23,663 bases of DNA, from positions 1 through 23,663 of the IMG/VR virus record IMGVR_UViG_3300022602_000433. One strand, 5' to 3'. Below, piece by piece: positions 14,267 through 20,891 of the stretch. Under the pieces are notes generated by a model. The model searched no databases, was not told the origin of the DNA, and worked only from the letters and a program-made list of their open reading frames with translations. Made by a program: the position numbers and the translations under genes. The stretch's first letter is position 1. The number at the start of each line of letters is the position of its first letter. The DNA comes from a virus.

Positions 14267-15074
14267 TTTTCCACTTATCTAAATAGCTCAAAAAATCCTC
14301 TCTTCTACCAAGAGGAAAAGAATAACCGACCGAAAGATCTCTGCCAGATAAAATATGTTTTATGATTTTTCTAAATTCGACTGGGAAATTATACTTCATA
14401 ACTGGTCGATAATCTGTGTTATATAACTTATGTTTGTATTCATCAATCGGTATTTCCTCTATCGCTTCTACCATCGCATACGTAAGTTCTACAGTATACA
14501 TGAAGAATGGTATATTATACTCCTCGCCTACCAATGCTTCATTGATAAAATCCCACTCATTCATTCCTGGGAATATACCAGTATGATCATTATCAATCAT
14601 ATGTTCGCCAATAATAAGAATACCGCTATTATCTTTTGCGTATTTACAGGCGACTAATCCTGGAACAGAATATATTCCATGACAGTTTAAATTGGCAAAA
14701 ATTTCATTGTTGTATGATCGAATTATATCATAATCTGATAATTCAATAATGATTGGTTCAATGTTTAATTTGCGACAGGAATGGTGAGCGTATGCTGCTT
14801 CGTTTTCGTTACCAGATGTTTTTACAATAATCGGTTTGATAGGTAAGTTATTTTCTGCGAATACATGCAAAACAAAATCAGAATCAGCTCCGCCAGATAG
14901 CGCTAGGAATACAGATGGATATTTGTCGGAGATCATTTTCGCTGTCATATTAGCAGCAGAACGAAAGTCCATATGTTTAAAAGAGTATGGGTTCAAATCG
15001 ACTTTGAAGTCAACTTTCTTATCAGTAATTCTATCTTTTAAATTACTCTTAACCCAGTAATTATGTGTTGTCAT
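14259..15074 (-). CDS. PP-loop ATPase-like protein B
   Basis: The 271-aa protein has the PP-loop SGGADS at 60-65 in YPSVFLALSGGADSDFVLHV. A second conserved strand reads LPIKPIIVKTSGNENEAAY, with a possible Glu/Asn substrate contact, then CRKLNIEPIIIELSDYDIIR. This is closer to the canonical ATP-pyrophosphatase core than the two flanking paralogues and lacks their N-terminal extension. It has no glutaminase domain and no zinc-cysteine cluster. The start is taken at ATG 15074, which overlaps the upstream stop as TAATG with GGGA before it; an in-frame TTG at 15089 would add five residues but lies inside the upstream gene with no advantage. The function is probably AMP-forming activation of a substrate carboxylate or carbonyl; the substrate is unknown. 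Confidence 0.72.
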   Translation of the reverse strand: MTTHNYWVKSNLKDRITDKKVDFKVDLNPYSFKHMDFRSAANMTAKMISDKYPSVFLALSGGADSDFVLHVFAENNLPIKPIIVKTSGNENEAAYAHHSCRKLNIEPIIIELSDYDIIRSYNNEIFANLNCHGIYSVPGLVACKYAKDNSGILIIGEHMIDNDHTGIFPGMNEWDFINEALVGEEYNIPFFMYTVELTYAMVEAIEEIPIDEYKHKLYNTDYRPVMKYNFPVEFRKIIKHILSGRDLSVGYSFPLGRREDFLSYLDKWKND

Positions 15075-15511
15075 TATAATCCCATCCAACTACCAAATAT
15101 CATATCCCAGACTGGAGTGAACACGCCGTAGTTTTTGTTGGGTTGTTCATGGTGTATTAGATGCCATTTACCAGATGTAAGGAAAGGATACAGATTGATC
15201 TTACTATTATGCTCAATCGCCTCTTGTATATAGCCCGCCCAAATATAATAAAAAACAGCAATCCACCATTGATTGGTTATAAAGGAAAAAATGATTGTCG
15301 GTATAACTTCGGTCAGCCACTGATCGATAGTGCTGTTAATCGAGTCAAAATAAAGGAAGAAGTTTTTCCAGTTTAATCCCTGAACAGTCTGTTGCGTTAC
15401 CTGTTTGTGATGATCAGCATGATAATATCTCATAAATGGAATAACGTGTGCTGCTCTATGTGTTGTATAGAGTAGTAAAGTCCAAAGTATGAAATAGAGT
15501 ACATAGCTCAT
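15074..15511 (-). CDS. Fatty-acid-hydroxylase superfamily di-iron membrane protein
   Basis: The 145-aa protein has the histidine-box pattern of the FA_hydroxylase / sterol desaturase superfamily: H18-x3-H22 (THRAAH), H31-xx-HH (YHADHHK), H101 (EHNS) and H117-xx-HH (KWHLIHHEQPNKNYGV), ending FTPVWDMIFGSW as is typical. Hydrophobic segments at about 1-16 and 65-95 would embed it in the inner membrane with the di-iron centre on the cytoplasmic face. The superfamily uses O2 to hydroxylate or desaturate acyl chains, sterols, carotenoids or aldehydes. At 145 aa it is near the short end for the family, but all His boxes are present. It lies between two PP-loop genes with ATGA and TAATG overlaps, so it is part of the same transcript. 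The substrate is unknown. Confidence 0.8.
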   Translation of the reverse strand: MSYVLYFILWTLLLYTTHRAAHVIPFMRYYHADHHKQVTQQTVQGLNWKNFFLYFDSINSTIDQWLTEVIPTIIFSFITNQWWIAVFYYIWAGYIQEAIEHNSKINLYPFLTSGKWHLIHHEQPNKNYGVFTPVWDMIFGSWMGL

Positions 15512-16545
15512 AGGTAATATGGTCTGGTAAAGAATGATATCGGTTTACTCGGCGGAGCGTATTGTTTAATCGTATGTAATCCTCTAAGGAACATATCATA
15601 CATCCCGCTGTCTTTACTATTTAACATAAACATATCTCTTGCAGAGATCGAAGTTGTAGTTGATTTTTTAGACTTAAACACCAGCGGATTCTTAAGATTA
15701 TACACTGTTCTGTTAATAATATCTTCTCGCTTAGAGGATAATATAGCAGGAGGAATTGCGTTGTCTTTTATTCCGTCATATAATCTTTTCATTACATGAG
15801 CTTGTTTTACCATTATCTTTGTGTAATATGGATCAGTGTAGAAATTGATACGTGTAAAGTTTTCATCGAAATAGTTAGCGCCATAGTCGTTGATTCCTAG
15901 ATCGCATATTCTAACTCTTGGTTTATCAAACCCATGCTCGTAACCAGTTTTTTCAGCACCCATTATCCATGCTGTTTTCTTATTGTTACCTTTACCAGCA
16001 AAGCGTTTAAAGTCATACCACCAAAGATTATGAACCGATTTGAACCCACCAATGTATTTGCTCCACTCATCTTTATATGTTTTAATAAGAGTAAAGTTGT
16101 TGGGGTCTCTGAACCAGTCAGTATAATCGTATACGGATATCTTGGTGTTTGGTAAGTTAAATTGATTCAATGTTGGCTTGGCGTTGAAAAATATATCGCC
16201 ATTGTGATTCTCATCTGAACCCTGATATGAGTCCTGAGAAAAAGCGCCAACCATTACAATCTCATCTATATGAATGTTATTGTAATAGAATGTTTCTAGG
16301 ATATTAGTTGAGTCTGAACCGCCAGAATAACAAAGAATAACATACTCGTACTCGTCGCGAATCTGCTGAGCACGTTCTTTATACAATTCTTCTAGCGATT
16401 CTGTTGGCTCTGTTTTCCAATCTATCTTTAGGAACTCTTTGTCGTAGTAATAGAAAAAAATATTTTTGCCAGCCTGTTTAGCAGCATAAGCGTCTAATTG
16501 AGTTGGGTAAATTGTTTTTTCAGTATCATAATAAAAGATAGACAT
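15508..16545 (-). CDS. PP-loop ATPase-like protein C (paralogue of A)
   Basis: The product is 345 aa. The N-terminal half parallels protein A residue by residue: IDWKTEPTESLEELYKERAQ and QIRDEYEYVILCYSGGSDST here, against DWTVEPPFSLKELYVQRAQQ and LRDTYDYLILSYSGGSDSHE there. The PP-loop SGGSDS is at 74-79. Near the C-terminus a K-(Q/S)-(A/S)-HV-(M/L)-K motif (VKQAHVMKRLYDG) is also shared (IKQSHVLKKAFEN in A), perhaps a substrate or phosphate contact. This points to a duplicated enzyme family with diverged specificity. There is no glutaminase domain, zinc ribbon or transmembrane segment. It is coupled by TAATG to the small upstream gene (16545) and by ATGA to the hydroxylase gene (15508-15511). 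It is probably an ATP-dependent ligase, amidotransferase or thiolase-type enzyme of unknown substrate. Confidence 0.72.
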   Translation of the reverse strand: MSIFYYDTEKTIYPTQLDAYAAKQAGKNIFFYYYDKEFLKIDWKTEPTESLEELYKERAQQIRDEYEYVILCYSGGSDSTNILETFYYNNIHIDEIVMVGAFSQDSYQGSDENHNGDIFFNAKPTLNQFNLPNTKISVYDYTDWFRDPNNFTLIKTYKDEWSKYIGGFKSVHNLWWYDFKRFAGKGNNKKTAWIMGAEKTGYEHGFDKPRVRICDLGINDYGANYFDENFTRINFYTDPYYTKIMVKQAHVMKRLYDGIKDNAIPPAILSSKREDIINRTVYNLKNPLVFKSKKSTTTSISARDMFMLNSKDSGMYDMFLRGLHTIKQYAPPSKPISFFTRPYYL

Positions 16546-16958
16546 TAGTTCTTAAGATTTTTCAACAATTCCTCGACATCAGCTTCATCAATAGCAGCTG
16601 GTGTGATTGGATTAACGATTTTAGAAACTTCGTCTCCAGTTTTATGAGAAGTTTGTCCAACCAAAGCTTTAACATGATCTATATTTGTATCTGTATTTGG
16701 ATCACGAACTGCTTCGATTTTCTTTAACCATTCGTACGGAGCATGCGAAACAAGCAATTTATCTAAGTCATCACCTTTTTCTGGCGGAACAGATAAATTG
16801 ATCGCTACGTCTGTACGACATCTTACTGGCGTTCCATCTGGATTTCTATTAGCATCGCTTGCTAATGCTTCTTCAGATAATACGTCTGTCCAGTAGCGAG
16901 CAACAATTAAGTGATCGTCTGGCCAAACTTCAATAATTTTGTAATGTAAGTTTGTCAT
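16545..16958 (-). CDS. Hypothetical protein downstream of collagen-like fibre
   Basis: This is a 137-aa, acidic, soluble protein. The N-terminal half, LHYKIIEVWPDDHLIVARYW with NRNPDGTPVRCRTDVAIN, has the look of a small beta-domain seen in phage proteins encoded beside fibres. The second half is helical (APYEWLKKIEAV, AIDEADVEELLKNLKN). I do not recognise a defined family. Position directly after the collagen-like fibre gene with ATGA overlap (16955-16958) suggests a fibre assembly chaperone or accessory subunit, by analogy with the small genes that follow fibre genes in many phages. Its own stop overlaps the start of the first PP-loop gene, linking structural and enzyme genes in one run. 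Confidence 0.62.
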   Translation of the reverse strand: MTNLHYKIIEVWPDDHLIVARYWTDVLSEEALASDANRNPDGTPVRCRTDVAINLSVPPEKGDDLDKLLVSHAPYEWLKKIEAVRDPNTDTNIDHVKALVGQTSHKTGDEVSKIVNPITPAAIDEADVEELLKNLKN

Positions 16959-18058
16959 GAGATTGGTCCGTTTCTTGTTCCTGTTGATATGTAAGCTGTT
17001 ATGTTTGAATTTCCTGTGATTGCGTTACCTTGTGAACCAGTTGGACCTGTTGGACCCTGAGAACCTGTTGGACCTTGTGGACCAATTGAACCCGTTGGTC
17101 CAGTAGGACCTACTGATCCAGCGCCACCACCAGAACCACCAGCATATCCACCAGTTCCTGTTGCGCCAGCGGCTCCTGCAGAATTCAATGATCCACCAGT
17201 ACCACCTGCGCCACCTGCGCCTCCGTATCCGTCGCCAGCACCAGCTCCGCCGCCACCGCCACTAGTGAAGTTACCACTAGCACCGCCAGCATTACCAGCG
17301 CCACCAGTTCCTGGGGGCGTACCGCCTCCGCCGCCTCCACCACCGCCTCTGGCTTGTGTCTGTCCAATTCCTTTACCGTAGTTAACGTGCGACCATCCGC
17401 CGCCTCCGCCGCCTCCGCCGCCACCAGGACCTCCTGGACCTCCAGCTCCACCAGGACCTCCTGGACCTCCAGCTCCACCAGGACCGCCTGGACCTCCAGT
17501 ACCACCTGTACCACCAGTAATTGTTGTTACGTTATTGAGATATAAAAAAACATTTGAGTTTGTTGGAGCAGCAAAACCTGCGCCACCAGTACCACCAGTA
17601 CCGCCTGTTGCGCCAGTACCACCTGTACCACCTGTACCACCTGTTCCGCCAGTGTAACCTATGCTCCCAGGAGAACCACCACCACCAACACTACCACCAC
17701 CAACACCAGTTGGTGAAGCTCCACCAACGCCACCAGCGCCGTAAGATCCAGCACTTCCCGTAGAACCTGGAGCTCCTGTCGCGCCTGTTGTTCCAGTATT
17801 ACCAGTGCTACCAGTAACACCTGTAGCGCCTGTTATTGTATTTGAATTTTGAACGTAAAGATATGAACCGCCAGTCCAGCCAGTTCCTACATCAAATGCA
17901 GGTGTTGTGTTAACTGTACCAGAAACAGTAGCATTGATAAACGCCAATACGTTAACACCGCCGACTGGCGAACCAGCAGCAGTATACAGGTTAACATTAT
18001 TAGCAGGAGTGTTAATGTTAACAATCCGAGTATTTCTGTTGATAAAGTTAACGAACAT
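16955..18058 (-). CDS. Collagen-like glycine-rich tail fibre protein
   Basis: The 367-aa protein has a short beta-rich N-terminal domain (MFVNFINRNTRIVNINTPAN to about 75) and then long Gly-x-y stretches: GATGVTGSTGNTGTTGATGA, three copies of GGPGGPGGA or close to it, glycine-only runs, and a C-terminal GPTGPTGSIGPQGPTGSQG segment. Such repeats form trimeric collagen-like rods in phage fibres. Between the rods are glycine-rich blocks resembling the other adhesins here. In the GGPGGPGGA block proline sits in the Y position, the usual substrate site for prolyl 4-hydroxylation; in the C-terminal block it is in X. AGGA precedes the ATG. It heads the run that continues into the enzyme cassette. 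Confidence 0.82.
   Translation of the reverse strand: MFVNFINRNTRIVNINTPANNVNLYTAAGSPVGGVNVLAFINATVSGTVNTTPAFDVGTGWTGGSYLYVQNSNTITGATGVTGSTGNTGTTGATGAPGSTGSAGSYGAGGVGGASPTGVGGGSVGGGGSPGSIGYTGGTGGTGGTGGTGATGGTGGTGGAGFAAPTNSNVFLYLNNVTTITGGTGGTGGPGGPGGAGGPGGPGGAGGPGGPGGGGGGGGGGWSHVNYGKGIGQTQARGGGGGGGGGTPPGTGGAGNAGGASGNFTSGGGGGAGAGDGYGGAGGAGGTGGSLNSAGAAGATGTGGYAGGSGGGAGSVGPTGPTGSIGPQGPTGSQGPTGPTGSQGNAITGNSNITAYISTGTRNGPIS
17421..17501. repeat. Three tandem 27-bp repeats in the collagen-like gene
   Basis: Units are 17421-17447, 17448-17474 and 17475-17501. The first two are identical and the third differs at two positions. Each encodes GGPGGPGGA (the last copy ends in G instead of A) on the minus strand. 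The period is a multiple of three, so copy-number change by slippage would lengthen or shorten the rod without a frameshift. Confidence 0.9.
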
Positions 18059-18065
18059 TTTATTC

Positions 18066-18497
18066 CTATTTTACGTTTGGTAAAAACGAACCATACATAT
18101 TAGTACCATCACTAACAAACGATAATATATCTCTAGCAGATGCATTGGTTGTTAAAGTTGGAGCAATGCCAGCAGCCCATTTAAAATTCGACCCCCATGT
18201 TATAATTCTAGAACCAGTTGCATCTTGTATCGCATGTAATATATAGGTCTGCACTTTTGGATTGGTAATAGTTACAGTTGTATTACCAGTAAGAGTAAGA
18301 TAAGCAACCTGACCAGAAGCAGCATTCCATACCGTATTAGGCGATGCGAATGTCAATGTTTGATTTTGCATATTCGCTGCTGTAGTGTCGACAATCCCAG
18401 AAATTCCGAATGTAGAAGTATTCACTGTCAAATTGCTTGTAGCAATATTCAGTGTTAAATACTGTCCTAATTCGCCGAGATTGAAATTCTGTGCCAT
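18066..18497 (-). CDS. Short tail fibre / structural protein with WGSxFKW motif
   Basis: The 143-aa product has an N-terminal MAQNFNLGELGQYLTLNIAT and a C-terminal domain containing RIITWGSNFKWAAGIAPTLT and DILSFVSDGTNMYGSFLPN. The pattern 'W.s.FkW..G.aPtLt....d.lsF.sDGt.myG' recurs in many phage tail and fibre proteins as a small beta-barrel module. It is therefore likely a virion protein, perhaps a separate chain of a composite fibre. The function in detail is unknown. A CATAAATA late-promoter-like box lies 17 nt upstream of the ATG, and the next gene (collagen-like) follows after 7 nt. Confidence 0.7.
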   Translation of the reverse strand: MAQNFNLGELGQYLTLNIATSNLTVNTSTFGISGIVDTTAANMQNQTLTFASPNTVWNAASGQVAYLTLTGNTTVTITNPKVQTYILHAIQDATGSRIITWGSNFKWAAGIAPTLTTNASARDILSFVSDGTNMYGSFLPNVK

Positions 18498-18513
18498 CGT
18501 TTACCTTTTATAC

Positions 18514-18521
18514 TATTTATG
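18514..18521 (-). promoter_or_regulatory. Possible late promoter before the 143-aa structural gene (CATAAATA)
   Basis: CATAAATA on the minus strand matches 7 of 8 positions of TATAAATA. It lies in the 24-nt gap directly after the stop of the 18522-18953 gene. The predicted leader is only about 11 nt and barely includes the AAAAGG ribosome-binding site, which weakens the call. If real, it would be the nearest promoter upstream of the collagen-like fibre and the enzyme cassette. Confidence 0.42.
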
Positions 18522-18953
18522 CTATAGCACATTAGCAGCAACAGCTGTTTGAACAGGCTGTAAAGCGGCGACTAAACTAGTTGTGTCTGTTGCTGCTGTA
18601 ATAGCAGAACGAGCAGTAGAAAGAGCAGCTGTCCAGTCAATATCAGAAAGAACATTAGAAAGACCAGCACCAGTTTTTGCTGATCTATGCTGCGCTTCAT
18701 TATATGCCAAACGATTTAACTGATTTGTTGCATTCGTTTTTGCCTTGGTTATATCAACAGAAACTGTTGTACCATTAAGAACCCAAGAGTCAAAAAACTG
18801 CGCATCATTACCTTGTGGAAGAGAACTGTTATCGACAATGATTGCGCCAGCTGGGCAATCTTTTACTAAAACTTGATCGATAAAAAGTTCGCCCGTAGGA
18901 ACACAAACAGATACGCCGCCATTTGTATTTGTGTAGATAATTACTTGTGACAT
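18522..18953 (-). CDS. Putative tail fibre accessory / assembly protein
   Basis: The 143-aa protein starts MSQVIIYTNTNGGVSVCVPT and has KDCPAGAIIVDNSSLPQGND followed by FFDSWVLNGTTVSVDITKAK. This 'hhvypn.dG.v.v..P......eei..kdvPaG..y.ivd.sdlP....f..aW....' layout is common in small phage proteins encoded next to fibre genes. The second half is helical and Ala-rich (NRLAYNEAQHR, LSTARSAITAATDTT), compatible with a coiled coil. A fibre assembly or minor structural role is inferred from family appearance and neighbours; I cannot name it more exactly. The ribosome-binding site is GAGGT, 5 nt upstream of the ATG, overlapping the end of the preceding gene's region. Confidence 0.62.
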   Translation of the reverse strand: MSQVIIYTNTNGGVSVCVPTGELFIDQVLVKDCPAGAIIVDNSSLPQGNDAQFFDSWVLNGTTVSVDITKAKTNATNQLNRLAYNEAQHRSAKTGAGLSNVLSDIDWTAALSTARSAITAATDTTSLVAALQPVQTAVAANVL

Positions 18954-18960
18954 TTTTACC

Positions 18961-19398
18961 TCAACGAAATATTGCGCATGTTAAAACTGTTCCATCGTAA
19001 AAATTCCCGCCACCAGATACCATAACCATATAAACATTACTTGTGCTAGCAGGTACAGCAGATATCCATTGATCATACTGACCAGCAGCGCCTAAAATAG
19101 TGTTACTGTAGTTACCGCCAGTTACAACTGCATAGCTAGTATCTGGCATTGGTTTATTTAAAGTGACAGTGTATTCACCAGTGCCATTTCTTGTAACACT
19201 ACTTACATTAAAAGAATTGGCAATAACCATACTTGAACTAATATATCCGTAGTTTACCCAAGCACGACAAAGCGTACCAATTTGTGATCCAGCTCCTTCA
19301 TTAAATTGTGGAGGAGATCCATTTGCGCTTGATTGAATAGTATTAGAAAAAACAGCAGCAGTTGTTATTCCATTTGAACCATCGATAATTACTGACAT
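18961..19398 (-). CDS. Short tail fibre protein with C-terminal beta-domain
   Basis: The 145-aa protein opens MSVIIDGSNGITTAAVFSNT, the 'ViIDGsnGiTt' start found in many phage tail proteins. It continues with LCRAWVNYGYI, FNVSSVTRNGTGEYTVTLNK and MPDTSYAVVTGG. This 'raWvnf......sFNVssit.nGtGdYtv.f...mpd.nYav' module is a widespread C-terminal fibre domain that probably forms the receptor-facing tip. The chain is short and consists of little more than an anchor plus this domain. It is coupled to the preceding 383-aa fibre by TAATG (19396-19400), so the two are likely made together. Confidence 0.75.
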   Translation of the reverse strand: MSVIIDGSNGITTAAVFSNTIQSSANGSPPQFNEGAGSQIGTLCRAWVNYGYISSSMVIANSFNVSSVTRNGTGEYTVTLNKPMPDTSYAVVTGGNYSNTILGAAGQYDQWISAVPASTSNVYMVMVSGGGNFYDGTVLTCAIFR

Positions 19399-20549
19399 TA
19401 TACTATCTCCGCGCCTATTCCGATGTACGCATTGTTGCTATTGTTTGCTCTTACATAATAAGATCTAAATTGAGTTAATCCTGATGAAGCAAAAGAAAGA
19501 TATACGTTAACGTCATTTACACTAGGAACTGCTTCAGTAGAACCTACGATTGATGCACCAGTTATAGAAAAACTATTAACTTCTTCTGTTAATCCTAAAT
19601 TCGCATAATCAAGAGTTGTTGCAGTTGCTCTCAAAGGAACTGGTAATACCAATGTACATGTTAAAGATGTTGTAGAAAGTGCTTGTCCAAAAAATGGAGA
19701 CATCGAATATGCTGCGGATGGGTTTGATTGCCATCTCCAATAATACCTTTGACATAACAAAAACTCTGTCCCATAATGACGATAATCAAATGCTGTTGCA
19801 ACAGATCCAACTTCTAGCTGAACGCCAGTAATTTGGAATGTATTAGATGTAGATGAAAAATAATTATATGTTTGAGACGAATAGCTGTTACCTGCGGAGT
19901 TGACGTTCCAAATAAAAGGTGTTCCAGAAGAAAATCCTGAACCAATTGCCATATAACCAAAATCGATTTCGAAACCGATAGCATTACTATATGGTATAGT
20001 TCCACCCGTATCTCCAGGAATAGTAACAACAACTTTTGTCCATGTTCCGTTTGTTACTGTATATGTCCATGGAAAAACACGCTGAGTAGAAGCACTTCTT
20101 TGAATTATACCTCCACTCAACGTTCCATTAAATGATGTTTTTACCCAATATGAGAGAGTAATTGTTTTAGCACCAGCTGTTCCATAAGCTAAATCCGCAG
20201 CGTTAATTCCTTCGACGCATTGGTTTATGGTTGCGTAGGTAAAGCTGGCTAAAGAAGATATAGCTGTAGTTGCTTGAAACAATAAAGAATAAGGGAAACC
20301 AGAACCGCTAGGAACATCTGTCGATTGTGTCATACTGAAAACACCAGTTCCAATCGTTCCGCAATTTAAATAAAATCTATCAGCTGAAAATGTTCCGCTT
20401 GTCGTCAAGCTAGTAAATGATGTACCGCGCTGCCAAATACCCATATTACAATTGATAATACGATTACGCATTCCCAAACTGCTAGCGCTATTAAATGTCG
20501 TAGCATCGTTAAATGTAATACCGTTTACGCCGTCGACTGATACTGGCAT
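19398..20549 (-). CDS. Tail fibre with lectin-like (carbohydrate-binding) jelly-roll domain
   Basis: The 383-aa protein begins MPVSVDGVNGITFNDATTFN, sharing the start motif with the next gene. It then reads NRIINCNMGIWQRGTSFTSL and ADRFYLNCGTIGTGVFSMTQ, and later ITLSYWVKTSFNGTLSGG, FEIDFGYM and ITGVQLEVGSVATAFDYRHY with LLCQRYYWRW. This 'NrIinG.m.iwQRgtsf......ADRw', '...tvSfwvk', 'tgvQlEvG..aTpFe.r....el.lCqRYy' order is a well-known phage fibre jelly-roll module resembling carbohydrate-binding domains. Receptor or glycan binding is likely. The final 110 residues form a variable tip. AAGGTG precedes the ATG. Confidence 0.8.
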   Translation of the reverse strand: MPVSVDGVNGITFNDATTFNSASSLGMRNRIINCNMGIWQRGTSFTSLTTSGTFSADRFYLNCGTIGTGVFSMTQSTDVPSGSGFPYSLLFQATTAISSLASFTYATINQCVEGINAADLAYGTAGAKTITLSYWVKTSFNGTLSGGIIQRSASTQRVFPWTYTVTNGTWTKVVVTIPGDTGGTIPYSNAIGFEIDFGYMAIGSGFSSGTPFIWNVNSAGNSYSSQTYNYFSSTSNTFQITGVQLEVGSVATAFDYRHYGTEFLLCQRYYWRWQSNPSAAYSMSPFFGQALSTTSLTCTLVLPVPLRATATTLDYANLGLTEEVNSFSITGASIVGSTEAVPSVNDVNVYLSFASSGLTQFRSYYVRANNSNNAYIGIGAEIV

Positions 20550-20558
20550 TATTTCACC

Positions 20559-20882
20559 TTATGTTGTAGGTTTTGGAATATTGTTTTTAACATTTTGAAT
20601 ATATGATTTCCAACCATCTATACCTTGATCAAAAATGATAGCCAACTGCTGTTCAGCAGTAGGATAATGTTCTAATCTTTTAAAACGATAATCTACACCC
20701 AATCTAATGGTCGCTTGCGAATAATTCCAAGCAGATTGCAATTCTTGTTCTGTTGGTTTTGGGTAAAACAAATCGTCCCAAACAATATCATTGTATGTCC
20801 AACCGCCTTCGGGTACAGTGTTTCCGCTAAAATGCCATTTAGCTTGCGGAAGAATAAACATTATTGCTGCTGTATAATCCAT
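20559..20882 (-). CDS. Putative tail fibre assembly chaperone-like protein
   Basis: The 107-aa protein starts MDYTAAIMFILPQAKWHFSG, followed by WDDLFYPKPTEQELQSAWNY and RLEHYPTAEQQLAIIFDQGIDGWK. Small phage proteins with a 'W......w.d...p.pt..Ela.aw' core and a 'YPpi.eQLa.lf..g.....' C-terminus are common next to fibre genes and are often annotated as tail fibre assembly or XkdW-like. No membrane segment is evident (the N-terminal hydrophobic stretch is short). It lies between a glycine-rich adhesin and a lectin-like fibre, with GAGGAT as ribosome-binding site, consistent with helping one of them fold. The precise function is inferred only. Confidence 0.65.
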   Translation of the reverse strand: MDYTAAIMFILPQAKWHFSGNTVPEGGWTYNDIVWDDLFYPKPTEQELQSAWNYSQATIRLGVDYRFKRLEHYPTAEQQLAIIFDQGIDGWKSYIQNVKNNIPKPTT

Positions 20883-20891
20883 TTTATCCTC

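Noticed and set aside
14259-15074. PAPS reductase (CysH-like) identity for PP-loop protein B
   Set aside because: The loop SGGADS followed by a hydrophobic helix fits the general N-type PP-loop; the CysH C-terminal Glu-Cys-Gly-Ile-His motif and paired cysteines are not seen.
13091-16545. An anti-phage defence or DNA-modification system (QueC/QatC/Dpd-like) as explanation for the PP-loop genes
   Set aside because: No QueC-type CxxC zinc cluster, no companion ATPase, TatD-like nuclease, TGT or QueD/E/F-like gene is visible. It remains possible in principle but is not supported by this window.
17421-17640. CRISPR-like repeated units
   Set aside because: The 27-bp units are directly adjacent without spacers, in frame, and encode Gly-Gly-Pro repeats of a collagen-like protein.
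18961-20549. Diversity-generating retroelement targeting a fibre tip
   Set aside because: No reverse transcriptase gene, no accessory protein and no template/variable repeat pair was found in the window.
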